Assembly (NCBI GenBank): GCA_019747875.1
Contig: JAIEQI010000062.1
Location: 78,972-142,971, forward strand
Length of the DNA stretch: 64,000 bases
Direction of reading: 5' to 3'
Origin: Candidatus Obscuribacterales bacterium
Lineage (GTDB): Bacteria > Cyanobacteriota > Vampirovibrionia > Obscuribacterales > Obscuribacteraceae
The position numbers were made by a program, and so were the translations under genes. The notes under the pieces were generated by a model. That model did not search any database. It saw only the letters and a list, made by a program, of their open reading frames with translations, and was not told where the DNA came from. Below, one piece after another: positions 1-9,061 of this stretch (position 1 is its first letter; every line of letters begins with the position of its first letter).

Positions 1-110
1 GGCTGCTGTGGGGTACGTAAGGCGACCGTAAATTACCCCCGGCAGGCGCAACGCATTGCTCCACCCGGCGCAACCATGCGTTGCCATTTGCTTTCAAAAA
101 ATTTGCACGA
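1..110. other. Short gene-free stretch with a stem-loop
   Basis: No coding sequence is recognisable. An inverted repeat (GCAACGCA at 48-55 and TGCGTTGC at 77-84, 8 bp, 21-nt loop) lies just past the stop of the leftward VanW-domain gene. It could be a transcription end signal for that operon, but no T-tract follows on the minus strand, so this is weak. Confidence 0.3.
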
Positions 111-953
111 TTACTTGCGATAAAGATCGCGGGATAAAAGATGCCGCTTTCCATCGGTTTCTGCGAACGCCTCAACCAGGAGTTCCTCGCGGTTCTGGCT
201 CACCACAACGGTATGCAATTTGCTTTTGGTAAGCTCAACTAAGTTTTTTTGTCCCAAGAACTTAACTCGGAGGTTATTGTCTTTGCATTCGGCCGAAATT
301 TGAATCGGCACGGTGAAGTTATTGCGAAACTTCAGATCGGCTCTGCCGTACCAAACGGTGGCGTCGAGTCCCGGCGGGACACTCGCAATGGTGCGCAAAT
401 GCGGCACACGCTCGACAATCTTACAATTTGATTCCAGTGCGGCCTGATAGATCGCAGATGAAACCAGGCAGATTCCACCACCTACGGTGGCGGGAGAATC
501 AGGTCCCAAATAAGAGGGGGCAGGCCTATATCCTTTTCCATCTGTGCGTGGACCGACGACGCGATTAAATGAGAACTCTTCACCCGGCTCGAGTACAGTG
601 TTGTTAACAGCTCGAGCCGCGATGTCGATATTGTTCCGCTGCGTAGGACTCAGGATACTCAAGGCGAATGTACGCGAGGCAAGTTCGTCAGGGAAAGGAT
701 AGCTTTTGACGAAGTAGAGCGAAAGACACACTGGAATAGCTATCAGAATCGCCAATCCTACCTTTGCTCGGAGCAGAATCTCAGTTTTCTTTAGAAGCCG
801 GCAAGATGCCGGCGCTCCCGGGCTCGAAGCGCCGAGCTCCGAAGAGGACGAATCGCTATCCTGATGGGCGACGCATGGCGTCGCCTCTACAGACGAATCG
901 CTATCAGTTGTCGCCTGCGGACGCTCGTTGCCAGGTTTCTCACTTTCATCCAT
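111..953 (-). CDS. VanW-domain membrane-anchored protein
   Basis: A 280-residue protein. A Ser/Asp-rich N-terminus is followed by one membrane segment (about residues 65-82), and a VanW-family domain fills about residues 110-250. The domain is recognised by the FSFNRVVGPRT stretch, the GGGIC motif and a late WYGRADLKFRN strand. VanW is named after the vancomycin-resistance cluster; its biochemistry is unknown and it is usually exported. I chose the ATG at 953, four bases after the stop of the upstream macroglobulin gene, because GGAG overlapping that stop sits 7 nt in front of it; in-frame starts up to 1040 would overlap the upstream gene. It is the last gene of the AMMECR1-A2M-VanW operon. 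The linker before the membrane segment is built partly from palindromic repeats (see 797-813 and 847-905). Confidence 0.8.
   Translation of the reverse strand: MDESEKPGNERPQATTDSDSSVEATPCVAHQDSDSSSSELGASSPGAPASCRLLKKTEILLRAKVGLAILIAIPVCLSLYFVKSYPFPDELASRTFALSILSPTQRNNIDIAARAVNNTVLEPGEEFSFNRVVGPRTDGKGYRPAPSYLGPDSPATVGGGICLVSSAIYQAALESNCKIVERVPHLRTIASVPPGLDATVWYGRADLKFRNNFTVPIQISAECKDNNLRVKFLGQKNLVELTKSKLHTVVVSQNREELLVEAFAETDGKRHLLSRDLYRK
797..813. repeat. REP-like palindrome inside a coding region
   Basis: GCCGGCA and TGCCGGC flank a 3-nt loop, giving a perfect 7-bp hairpin. It is followed on the plus strand by GCGCTCC. The same architecture (7-8 bp GC-rich stem, 3-nt loop, GGAGCG or a related flank) recurs at 42342-42366, 42535-42553 and 42568-42590. 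Here it encodes part of the VanW protein linker. Confidence 0.6.
847..905. repeat. Hairpin flanked by a 14-bp direct repeat
   Basis: GACGAATCGCTATC occurs at 847-860 and again at 892-905. Between the copies lies a perfect 8-bp hairpin (GGCGACGC, ATG loop, GCGTCGCC; 867-885). The whole unit is in frame within the low-complexity N-terminus of the VanW-domain gene. A duplicated flank around a palindrome is what an inserted mobile palindrome would leave, but it could also be slippage. Confidence 0.55.
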
Positions 954-957
954 GGCA

Positions 958-3900
958 CTACTCCGATTTTGAGTCATCGACGACTTCGATTTGCGTTGCT
1001 TCAGAATATCCATGCACATTGTCGGTGTACATTCCTTCAAGCGTAATCGGGTTCATCTGGAACTTTCCAGGCAACTCTAAACGCACCATCTGGCGAATTT
1101 CAGACGGCCCAGAGCGGAAATCAGTCATGAAGAATGCCAGGTGGTCATCCATTATGTCCTTGTGATTCCACCACCAGTTACCCAGAACAGCAGTATCACT
1201 CTTTACCGAATATTCCTTGGGATCGTTTTCGACGACCTCAGCACCACTTGGAAGTGCAGCTTCGATCAAAGAATAAGGAACGTTGATCGGAGAATCAATC
1301 TTGATCTTCATCAACAGCGTTTCACCAGCTTTCACCTTACCGGTTATCGGCTCTTCCTTGAAGTGAATGTCTCCTGCTGAATCATATTCGGCCTTCAATC
1401 TGGAGAATGACCGTTGAATCGTCAAACCAGTCGGGGTCGATGGCACGAGTCCATGTTCGCCAGGTTGAATCTTCTTGTAGTACTTCGTGATTACTGTCCA
1501 ATACAAGCGGCCCGGACCAGTCTTGTGCAGAGAACTGGTGGAACCAGGCTGCATAACCAGCTCCATTTGCTCCTCAGGTTTGAACAGGCTGTCTTTGTTG
1601 AACGTGTAGTTGGTGACAGCACGCGCACCTGGAGTTGTAACTTTAGTACCAGCGATTGGCAGTTTTGGACCATTGAAACTCAACTCTGCACCGAAGGATG
1701 AAGAAGTCGAGCTATGGAGCAGCTCATCTTCCATTAGCGCTTTGAACACTTCAGCGGTGGTCTTGGTGTTACCCCAACCATCCTTGCCGCGCTCCGTTAG
1801 GATCCAGGCTTTTATCTGCTCAGTACGAGCCGCGTCTTCAGGCTGCATTGCCATGCAGGCGCGCATAGCCAAGGCAGTGGTTTCAACTGGTGTAAATCTG
1901 TAGCTGTAGTACCAGTTGTACCACTCCTTCTTTTCTGCAAGCTTGGCGTACATTTTGTCGCCGCGCTCCCAGTTTGTCAGAGTGCCAAAGCTACTATCTT
2001 CTAGATTTGAAAGATAGAGCAGGCGCTGATACATCACCTGAGCTGAATCCGCATCGCCGGATTTCTTGAAAGCCAAAGTGTAGTACGCGAGGCTTTCAGG
2101 ATTCAAACGATTCATCACTTTTGCCTGCGTGACCCATTTAGCTAATCCTGCAGGCAACTTGCGGCCATGCAAAGCCTGCACATAGGTGGCTTTTGAAAGG
2201 TCAGTCATCAGCTCACCGGTATGCCACCAGTCTTTTACGAGCTTGGGATCGGATAGTTGCTTTTGTAGTTCCGTCGATGAACTTGCCAGCCAAGCCAAAC
2301 CTCTTTTCTTGCGAGCAGGATCAACGTAATAGCCGGTTTCTTCAAGCAACTTGTATCCTTCAAGTACGAGCGCTGTAAGGTACGGGTTGCTCGTATCGTT
2401 GGTCCACCAGCCCCAGCCGCCGTCGCCATGCTGATACTCGTCCAGCTTGACCATGGCTTGCTTGTAGACCTCTTTGAACTTGTCCAGGTCCTTCTTCTCC
2501 AGCGGCACGCCAAGTTTTTTGTTCATCTTCACGGCCACTACCGCCGGCATCAGCCTGCTCATGGTCTGCTCGGTGCAGCCATATGGATAGTCAATCAAAG
2601 CACTGAAGTTGCTCATGACGGAAGACAGTGATGAAGACGAAAGATGAACAGATACGTTGAGCGATCCCTCAGCCGCATCACCCGGATAAGAGACGGGCAA
2701 ATCGATTGTTTGATCGTCGGCATTGAGGCAGCCGCTCGATGTCAAAACAACCGGCACGCCTAATGGGCGAAGCGGCAGCTTTGTTTCCATCGCATCGGCT
2801 GCGGTTTGACCAATGGCTTTCACCATGATTGTCCCGGTTCCCGATTTGAGGATCTTTACCGGCCAGCTCACGCGGCTAACCTTTTCAGGCGCCAACTTAA
2901 CTTGTTGCGAGAGAGCTTTTTGAATCTGGAATTCCGGTGAGATCGCCAGGCGGACATTCACATCCTGAGTGATATCAGAGTAGTTGTGCACGATCGCACT
3001 GATTTCGCCTTCATCACCTTGCCCAAAGAAGCGAGGTAGCGCCAGGCGCACAATCAGGTCTTGCGTGCTCACTGTTTTCTGCAGAACCCAACCGACTTCA
3101 GCATCCATGCTCACACCGCGGACAGTGGCACGCCATGTCGTCAAATTGTCAGGCATCTTGAACTTGGCGGTTACTTCACCGTTAGAATCGGTAACAAGAT
3201 TCGGGAACCAGGCGGCGGTATCTTTGAAGTCCTTGCGGACACGCGGCTCGATCTTGTTCGGTCCACCCGAATACTCTTCGGGAAACGAGCAAACGGTGGT
3301 GACGTTGTTGTTGCGCTGAGAATAGAAGAACTTACGAATGTCTTGCACATACTCAGCGCGGATCGCGTAGATGCTTTCATCGACAACCCCCATTGAGAGT
3401 TCCACATTCGCAGCCGGCTTACCATCCTTCTTAGTCACCTTCAACTTATAGGAGGCCATATCTCCGGGATGATACTTAGCCTTATCCGGAGTAACGGCAA
3501 CCTGCAAGAAGTTGGCGTAAGGGGAAACTTTGACCATTTGCGATGTGTTGTAGAACTGTTTCTTCTTCGAGACAAATGTGACTGTCAAATACACGTTAGG
3601 TGAATAAGACTTTTCGATCGGAATCTCAACTAAAGTAGCTGGTCCCTTCAAATCAACAGCTTTGTACGAATGAAGCTTGATGCCTTCTACGGCAACAATA
3701 GCTTGGGCGCCTTCATCGCCCTTAACCGGAGCGGAGATCATAGCGCGAACAGTGTCACCCGGCTCGTAAACAGCCTTATCCAGCTTCACTTTCAAAGGTT
3801 CATTCTGTGAACGTCCGCCGCCATAACCAGAATATGGATCATTTTCACTAACAACCCAGATACTCTCATCATCTTTGATGACGTGCTTCTCGGCATCGGT

Positions 3901-6027
3901 GGATTGAGCAACTATGTAATAGGTGTCAGTTGCGTACTTGGCTTTGGTGGAGAATTCAATATGGGCTTTACCATCTTTATCCGTGACAGTATTAATGTCC
4001 TCATATGATTCCGTGCCTTGATAAGAATAGTCATTCGTGTTCCAAATGCGCCTCAATAGCTTTGCTTTAATCGGACGATTCGGCACCGATTGACCTTGAT
4101 AGTCAACTGCTCTGATATCGGCGGAGATCTTTTCTCCGACCTTAGCTACATAGCTCTTAGGTTCGACGAAGAGGACATAGTCGCCGGCTGTAACGGATAC
4201 GTTTCCAGAGTTGACCACGCTCAGGCGGCTGATGTCTGTAACTTCTACGTCGACCTTGTATTTCTTGTCCTGGTAGGCTCCTTCAAAAATGTCATCATCG
4301 CTTGAGCTTTGGATAGCTTTGGTGTCGAATTCAACGATGGCTTCGCCGCTGGCATCTGTCTGCGCAGTTCCTTCTGAAATGAACTCGCCACCGTAATAGT
4401 AGTCACTATCGTTGTTTTCCCAATCGTCGAAATAGCCGTAATAATCCGGACGATCCATTAATCGATAACGGGAAGACCAATCGGACGATGAATAAATGCT
4501 GTATTTGATCTTCGCATTCGTGACAGGCGCACCAAAATAATATGTGGCTCTGATTCTGGCTTTAGCTTTCTGCCCTGCTGTCACCCGCGGCTCCAGCGGA
4601 ATGACCTCAACCTTATATTCAGGCTTGCGATACTGATCGATTTCGATCCGCTCGTAGTCGGTGCTGCCGTCAGGATATGTAATTTGGATCTGATATCCAC
4701 CGGTTTTTCCTTCCTTCGGAATGTCGAAAACTCCGTTGAAGGTGCCGAACTTATTCGTTGAAACATTCCCTTTCCAAATGACCGCATTGTCGGGGTCTTC
4801 AAGCTGCATGCTGAGTTTCATACTGCCTGGATTGCTCAATCCCTTTTCTTCGAGGTCGCGACAGATGCCCTTAAAATAAACGGTCTGCCCTAAGCGATAG
4901 ATAGGTCTTTCCGTATAAAAGTATGTCTTGTGGTTCTCGCCCTGGCTACGGTACATGGACATACCACCATAGGCATGCTGCTCGCCTTTGAATCCGCAAA
5001 CGACAATGTTCGAATTTGCAGATTTTGAAAGCGAGTTTCCGATCGGCAACTCAACAAATCCATCAGCACCAGAAATAGCGGATCCTTTGGCGAGAACCTT
5101 ATTGACTGTGCGATCGCGGACTTCGATCGAAACACCCGGCATTGGCTTCATCGAATTTAGATCAAGAGCACGCACAACCGTCTTTGCAAAGTCTTGCTTG
5201 ACGATCAAACCAATGTCCGTCACCGAGAACCAAAGAACAGTCGAGTCTTTTTCTTTACGTATATTGCTTGCTTCGCAGACAGCAAAGTAATCGCCAGGAG
5301 GCAACGGCTCGTCCATCTTGAAGTTTTCATGAGACCAATCGGAAAGATCGGACTGCAAAGTTCGCTTCCAGGTTTTGACAGGTTGAATTTTCTTTTTCGC
5401 GAAAACATCGTACCTGTCGGTTTCGGAGCTATAGGGCTTGTAGAGGCTGAGATCCGAACTTATCTCTACACCAAGATGTTTTTCGTCATCAGTGCCTAAG
5501 AGTTGGAACAAATCCTTCTTGTACACCTTTACGTTGACGCTGGTTGAACCTTGCGCATTTGCCCAGAACGCCGGTTTCTCTTTCGTTGAAAATACCCGCG
5601 CGTTGGAGCCAACGGTTATGCTCGGCTGCGAGATATCGAGGCGTACAGGATTTGTGAGCTGTGTAACCTTTCCTTCGCCAACCATGATGCCGCTTTCATA
5701 AGTTGTTGAGAATCCTGGAACACGGATACGCAAGGAATACTCACCGACGGGCAACTGATCAATTTTGAAGTGTCCGTCCTTATCTACCCAAACGCCGCGC
5801 TCCTCTTCATACTTTGCAGAACGCGGACCGATTGCAATTGCATAAACCTTGTGCCCCTTCATATCGTAGGAGTACAAGTTGAAACCATCTTGCTCCATGG
5901 CAATCGTGCCACTAATGGAACCGACAGGCTTGCTCAATAAGACCGCCGCCAGAGCTAAGAGCAAAAATTTTAGAAGCAAAAATTCCCAGGACAATAGCGG
6001 ATTTTTCTTTTCGGCAGAGCTAATCAT
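958..6027 (-). CDS. Bacterial alpha-2-macroglobulin (thioester protease trap)
   Basis: A 1689-residue exported macroglobulin. An N-terminal hydrophobic segment (about 14-38) with no lipobox suggests a membrane anchor. A carboxypeptidase-regulatory-like beta domain follows (about 35-130), then macroglobulin domains including the MG2 signature TERPIYRLGQTVYFKG near residue 371, an A2M core near 935, and the thioester motif CTEQ with Cys1151, followed by a helical toroid-type region (GGWGWWTNDTSNPYLTA). Family role: trapping attacking proteases in the periplasm, often paired with a peptidoglycan synthase such as PBP1C. Its start overlaps the AMMECR1 gene stop by 8 nt and its stop is coupled to the VanW gene. 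All motifs needed for an active thioester are present. Confidence 0.93.
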   Translation of the reverse strand: MISSAEKKNPLLSWEFLLLKFLLLALAAVLLSKPVGSISGTIAMEQDGFNLYSYDMKGHKVYAIAIGPRSAKYEEERGVWVDKDGHFKIDQLPVGEYSLRIRVPGFSTTYESGIMVGEGKVTQLTNPVRLDISQPSITVGSNARVFSTKEKPAFWANAQGSTSVNVKVYKKDLFQLLGTDDEKHLGVEISSDLSLYKPYSSETDRYDVFAKKKIQPVKTWKRTLQSDLSDWSHENFKMDEPLPPGDYFAVCEASNIRKEKDSTVLWFSVTDIGLIVKQDFAKTVVRALDLNSMKPMPGVSIEVRDRTVNKVLAKGSAISGADGFVELPIGNSLSKSANSNIVVCGFKGEQHAYGGMSMYRSQGENHKTYFYTERPIYRLGQTVYFKGICRDLEEKGLSNPGSMKLSMQLEDPDNAVIWKGNVSTNKFGTFNGVFDIPKEGKTGGYQIQITYPDGSTDYERIEIDQYRKPEYKVEVIPLEPRVTAGQKAKARIRATYYFGAPVTNAKIKYSIYSSSDWSSRYRLMDRPDYYGYFDDWENNDSDYYYGGEFISEGTAQTDASGEAIVEFDTKAIQSSSDDDIFEGAYQDKKYKVDVEVTDISRLSVVNSGNVSVTAGDYVLFVEPKSYVAKVGEKISADIRAVDYQGQSVPNRPIKAKLLRRIWNTNDYSYQGTESYEDINTVTDKDGKAHIEFSTKAKYATDTYYIVAQSTDAEKHVIKDDESIWVVSENDPYSGYGGGRSQNEPLKVKLDKAVYEPGDTVRAMISAPVKGDEGAQAIVAVEGIKLHSYKAVDLKGPATLVEIPIEKSYSPNVYLTVTFVSKKKQFYNTSQMVKVSPYANFLQVAVTPDKAKYHPGDMASYKLKVTKKDGKPAANVELSMGVVDESIYAIRAEYVQDIRKFFYSQRNNNVTTVCSFPEEYSGGPNKIEPRVRKDFKDTAAWFPNLVTDSNGEVTAKFKMPDNLTTWRATVRGVSMDAEVGWVLQKTVSTQDLIVRLALPRFFGQGDEGEISAIVHNYSDITQDVNVRLAISPEFQIQKALSQQVKLAPEKVSRVSWPVKILKSGTGTIMVKAIGQTAADAMETKLPLRPLGVPVVLTSSGCLNADDQTIDLPVSYPGDAAEGSLNVSVHLSSSSLSSVMSNFSALIDYPYGCTEQTMSRLMPAVVAVKMNKKLGVPLEKKDLDKFKEVYKQAMVKLDEYQHGDGGWGWWTNDTSNPYLTALVLEGYKLLEETGYYVDPARKKRGLAWLASSSTELQKQLSDPKLVKDWWHTGELMTDLSKATYVQALHGRKLPAGLAKWVTQAKVMNRLNPESLAYYTLAFKKSGDADSAQVMYQRLLYLSNLEDSSFGTLTNWERGDKMYAKLAEKKEWYNWYYSYRFTPVETTALAMRACMAMQPEDAARTEQIKAWILTERGKDGWGNTKTTAEVFKALMEDELLHSSTSSSFGAELSFNGPKLPIAGTKVTTPGARAVTNYTFNKDSLFKPEEQMELVMQPGSTSSLHKTGPGRLYWTVITKYYKKIQPGEHGLVPSTPTGLTIQRSFSRLKAEYDSAGDIHFKEEPITGKVKAGETLLMKIKIDSPINVPYSLIEAALPSGAEVVENDPKEYSVKSDTAVLGNWWWNHKDIMDDHLAFFMTDFRSGPSEIRQMVRLELPGKFQMNPITLEGMYTDNVHGYSEATQIEVVDDSKSE

Positions 6028-6835
6028 ATATGTCGGTCCTTAGTTTATAAATTTGGCAAGGTTCGCCTGGCTTGATTCCAGCTTTCAATCGGGCAAGTAC
6101 AAATTCGTAGTAAGCGTCAGTCGCTTCACCGGGCAAGATCACACCGGAACGCCCTCCTGAGCGCACCATGATGCCGTCTTTTAACGGGTTGACTGACGCA
6201 AAATTATTTATGGCAATAATATCGCGGATGATACTAACCTGAATTTTCAGATCAGGCAGCTCGGATTTGCGAATTGGACGAAAGCGGTAATCTTTCGTGA
6301 GAGCACCGAGAGTTGAAAAAACCGTTTCGTGAACGATGTCAGCTTGTTGGGCGTAGACAGTTCCCCAACAAGCGCGCGTTGAGCCGTTCTTACTGAGTGT
6401 CACAAAAACGCCGGCCGGCTTACGGAAGGTGCTATCGCAGTTCACATTGTTTGCATATTCATCTAGTCCTTGACCCGGAGCTTCAAGTTTAAAGAATCTG
6501 CGCAGGGCAAATCTAGCTATCTCAGGCAGAGCCACTGGCTTGGCACTAGCACCTTGCAGAATTTCCGAACGCGAATCGCCTTTTTGAGTTCCCGTCTTCT
6601 TGAGCTGGATATCGGTGTCTTTCCATTCGTACTGGGCACCAGGAACCATGTGTATTGTCCCTGAAGGCTCAGAGGCTGCTGGAACGTTTGCTGAAGCGCA
6701 CAAGTCGATGGCCAACAGCCAAGCTGCAAAAAAACAAAGGATATGAAACGCGAATCGTGAGTTAGCTCTCATTGCCAAAGAGTTACTGAAAGTTGCTGTC
6801 ATTACCCTGGACTGCATGGAAATTCTGTAAATCAT
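6020..6835 (-). CDS. Exported AMMECR1-domain protein
   Basis: 271 residues. The N-terminus has a hydrophobic export segment (about residues 28-45) and the rest matches the AMMECR1 fold: GVFVTLSKNGSTRACWGTVY (the family has L-R-G-C-I-G-T here; the Gly is Ala and the Ile is Trp, the Cys is kept), DYRFRPIRKSELPDLKIQVS, and a C-terminal GVILPGEATD...KAGI segment. AMMECR1 proteins are normally cytoplasmic and of unresolved chemistry, so an exported version is odd. I kept the first ATG at 6835 because AGGA lies 6 nt upstream. It is the first gene of the operon with the macroglobulin, which suggests an extracytoplasmic joint function. Confidence 0.82.
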   Translation of the reverse strand: MIYRISMQSRVMTATFSNSLAMRANSRFAFHILCFFAAWLLAIDLCASANVPAASEPSGTIHMVPGAQYEWKDTDIQLKKTGTQKGDSRSEILQGASAKPVALPEIARFALRRFFKLEAPGQGLDEYANNVNCDSTFRKPAGVFVTLSKNGSTRACWGTVYAQQADIVHETVFSTLGALTKDYRFRPIRKSELPDLKIQVSIIRDIIAINNFASVNPLKDGIMVRSGGRSGVILPGEATDAYYEFVLARLKAGIKPGEPCQIYKLRTDIYD

Positions 6836-6973
6836 GGCATATCCTGTTCGTCTTAGCCTGCTAAGCTACTCACCAAATATGTTGGCTTCTTTGATTCTCC
6901 GACAAGAGATTAAGATGCCAGTGAAACAATGGATAAGAACACGTAAAAAGTCAGCAAGAACTGGTTAACTAAA

Positions 6974-7909
6974 ATGGTCGACGAGCAAAACCAAGCAGGC
7001 GTGGGACGGAGGCAGTTCATCCGGTCCATTTTCGGGCTTGGGACTGGGAGCGTGGCTGAGGAGGCGAATGCTTCACCGGCAGAAAAGAAGATCGCAGATC
7101 GCGGTAAATTTTTCTGGACAGACCTGAAAACCGGGCAAATTGGCTTCCCCTGTGGTCCCAGCGTTCCGCAAGGCTCACCGGGCTCGATAATGAAATTAGT
7201 ATCAGCGGCGGCCTTAACTGATGCTCACCTCTTGCCACAAGATCGAAAATTTGAGTGCCGCGGATCTATAAAGATCAAAAATCAGAAGTTTACTTGCCTG
7301 GCACCGCACGGCTCTCTAGATCTCGTTCAGGCCCTCGGGCTTTCTTGCAACGTTTATTTTGCTCAGGCCGCACAGGCGATGAGTCCAAAAGTTTTTCTTG
7401 AATACGCAAAACGCTTTGGTCTGGACAAGCCGGTTGGCGGCTTTCCAATTGGCAAGTTTCCCGAGCAAGGCTTAAAAGAGAGCCTTGAGAACTATGCACT
7501 CGGATTGGCAGCCGATCTCCAACCAAGCGCCCTGCAAATCATGCGCATTGCGGCACTGGTCGCTAAGGAAGGCCAAATTCCATATCTTCATAGCGCCGAA
7601 TCGCCCGATCCGGCCGCCAAGCCCTTTGAATTGCATCTTTCAGAAAGAACCTGGCACGTTTTGCAACAAGGAATGCAGATTGCTGCGCGGCAAGGCACTG
7701 GCAAAAATCTGGATCCCGAGAATAAGATGCGCATTGCAATAAAGACTGGAACAACGCCACACGGAAACACATTCCAATCATGGGTTTGTGGCTACTTTCC
7801 CTGGGATGCGCCACGTTATGCCTTCGTCCTGCGGGCTTTCTCCGGGACAAGCCAGGAAGGAGCGGTACCGCAAGCGCGCTCGTTTCTTTTTGCAAGCGAA
7901 TGGCCCTAG
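6974..7909 (+). CDS. Small penicillin-binding-type transpeptidase
   Basis: 311 residues consisting of little more than a transpeptidase core. The three serine-acyltransferase motifs are in order and at usual spacing: SIMK (71-74, nucleophile Ser71), SCN (124-126) and KTGT (257-260). The N-terminus has GRRQFIRSIF followed by a short Gly-rich weakly hydrophobic stretch, which resembles a twin-arginine export signal. No transglycosylase or PASTA domain is present. It is divergent from the AMMECR1-A2M-VanW operon, and bacterial macroglobulins are often linked to a PBP (PbpC), so it may be the partner enzyme. A class D beta-lactamase relative is an alternative. Confidence 0.8.
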   Translation: MVDEQNQAGVGRRQFIRSIFGLGTGSVAEEANASPAEKKIADRGKFFWTDLKTGQIGFPCGPSVPQGSPGSIMKLVSAAALTDAHLLPQDRKFECRGSIKIKNQKFTCLAPHGSLDLVQALGLSCNVYFAQAAQAMSPKVFLEYAKRFGLDKPVGGFPIGKFPEQGLKESLENYALGLAADLQPSALQIMRIAALVAKEGQIPYLHSAESPDPAAKPFELHLSERTWHVLQQGMQIAARQGTGKNLDPENKMRIAIKTGTTPHGNTFQSWVCGYFPWDAPRYAFVLRAFSGTSQEGAVPQARSFLFASEWP

Positions 7910-7935
7910 AAATCACCTTAGCAACTCAATTCTCG

Positions 7936-7941
7936 TATAAT
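7936..7941 (+). promoter_or_regulatory. -10 box of the 7994 gene
   Basis: A consensus TATAAT lies about 53 nt before the chosen start codon. No good -35 at 17 nt is visible. Because the first possible ATG (7940) overlaps this box, it supports the downstream start at 7994. Confidence 0.45.
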
Positions 7942-7993
7942 GCGAACTAGCAAAAGTGGCTATACCGCCTCTATTGGCGCCGAGGAGAAATGC

Positions 7994-8761
7994 ATGCTCA
8001 AGACGAAAACAACTGGAAGGCTATTGTTCGCAGCAGTACTAGCGTTCAGTTTTTCGATCACCCAAGGCAACGCTGACGATCTACTGACAGAACCGTTTCC
8101 TGGAAGTCTCTTTCAAGATAATAACAACTCAACTAGCGCAAAACCGGCTCCCAATGAGACAGCTGTAAAGCAAGCAACGCAAGAGCGCATTCAGCACGCG
8201 AACAGTACGATGCAGAACCAGATGCAAAAAGTTGCTAGTTGGTTGCAAGAATTCAGCTTGAGAAATCAAAATCGATTTCCGGGTGTTTACGGATCATCTA
8301 ACAGCATTGAAAGAGCTTGTGAAGTTCAGCTAACAGAGCTGGTTGGCGCGAATCCCTACGGCAGTGGAATATTCGGTGGCGTATCAGCCCAAGAGTTAAA
8401 CGGTCTCTCACCTGGTCTTTCTTATTACTACAATGCCGATGGAACCCCCGCTACAGGCAGTCCATTGGCCAACGACGAGTGGACCTCGGAGTTGACGGCT
8501 GATTCGGCACAACGAATCAATCTGAAGATGGATCAAAGTATGACTCGCTCGACTCTGGATTCGTACAGAAGCGATCCGCCAATGAACTGGCAAGCAGCTC
8601 CTGGAACTATCACCGCAGCCGGCAACGGACAGGGTTTCTTCTACGTTTGGGGCGCCGGTTATGACGGCAAACCAGTCCGCGATTTCAACGGCAAAGTTTA
8701 TATATTAGATGTGACTACCGGCAGCACTACTGGTGACGTAGGCCAAGAAGCCGGCTACTAG
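7994..8761 (+). CDS. Secreted protein of unknown function
   Basis: 255 residues with a clear signal peptide (basic TKTTGR, hydrophobic core, cleavage near QGNA-DD). The start at ATG 7994 is set by GAGGAG 6 nt upstream. The mature part has a helical Gln/Asn-rich segment and then a region rich in Gly, Tyr and Pro with a repeated GxGxxYxYN-like texture (YYYNADG, FYVWGAGYDG). I recognise no domain. It stands alone between the transpeptidase and the protease pair. Confidence 0.7.
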   Translation: MLKTKTTGRLLFAAVLAFSFSITQGNADDLLTEPFPGSLFQDNNNSTSAKPAPNETAVKQATQERIQHANSTMQNQMQKVASWLQEFSLRNQNRFPGVYGSSNSIERACEVQLTELVGANPYGSGIFGGVSAQELNGLSPGLSYYYNADGTPATGSPLANDEWTSELTADSAQRINLKMDQSMTRSTLDSYRSDPPMNWQAAPGTITAAGNGQGFFYVWGAGYDGKPVRDFNGKVYILDVTTGSTTGDVGQEAGY

Positions 8762-9061
8762 GATCGCAAGGATCGCAAATCATCGTTCACACCCAAGATG
8801 ATCAAGCGCTAATATGCAGATCGTCGGTCAACAACTGCCGAGAGGTGGAGCATAAGTATCGTGGGAGCTTGTGGAGCTGATTGTTTCTATACAAAGGCGC
8901 TCTGATTTCGACTGCCAACCGACAGCAAGCAGATGAGAAAAAGCACACATTTTAAAACCGTTAAGACCACTCTCATAGTGGGACTGTAGGGGGAGAACCC
9001 CCATTCCGGCTTCACGCCCCCGTACCTACTATGTGCGTGTGGGAGCACGTGGAGCTGAGAG
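8762..9061. other. Intergenic region with a duplicated 20-mer and a G/C hairpin
   Basis: No gene seen. GTGGGAGC-NN-GTGGAGCTGA occurs at 8861-8880 and at 9039-9058 (18 of 20 positions equal); the second copy supplies the Shine-Dalgarno GGAG of the following protease gene. A perfect GGGGG-AGAA-CCCCC hairpin lies at 8989-9002 with no T-tract, so it is not a convincing terminator. Confidence 0.5.

Noticed and set aside
8989..9002. GGGGG-AGAA-CCCCC as a terminator
   Set aside because: No T-run follows on either strand and it lies upstream of a gene start.
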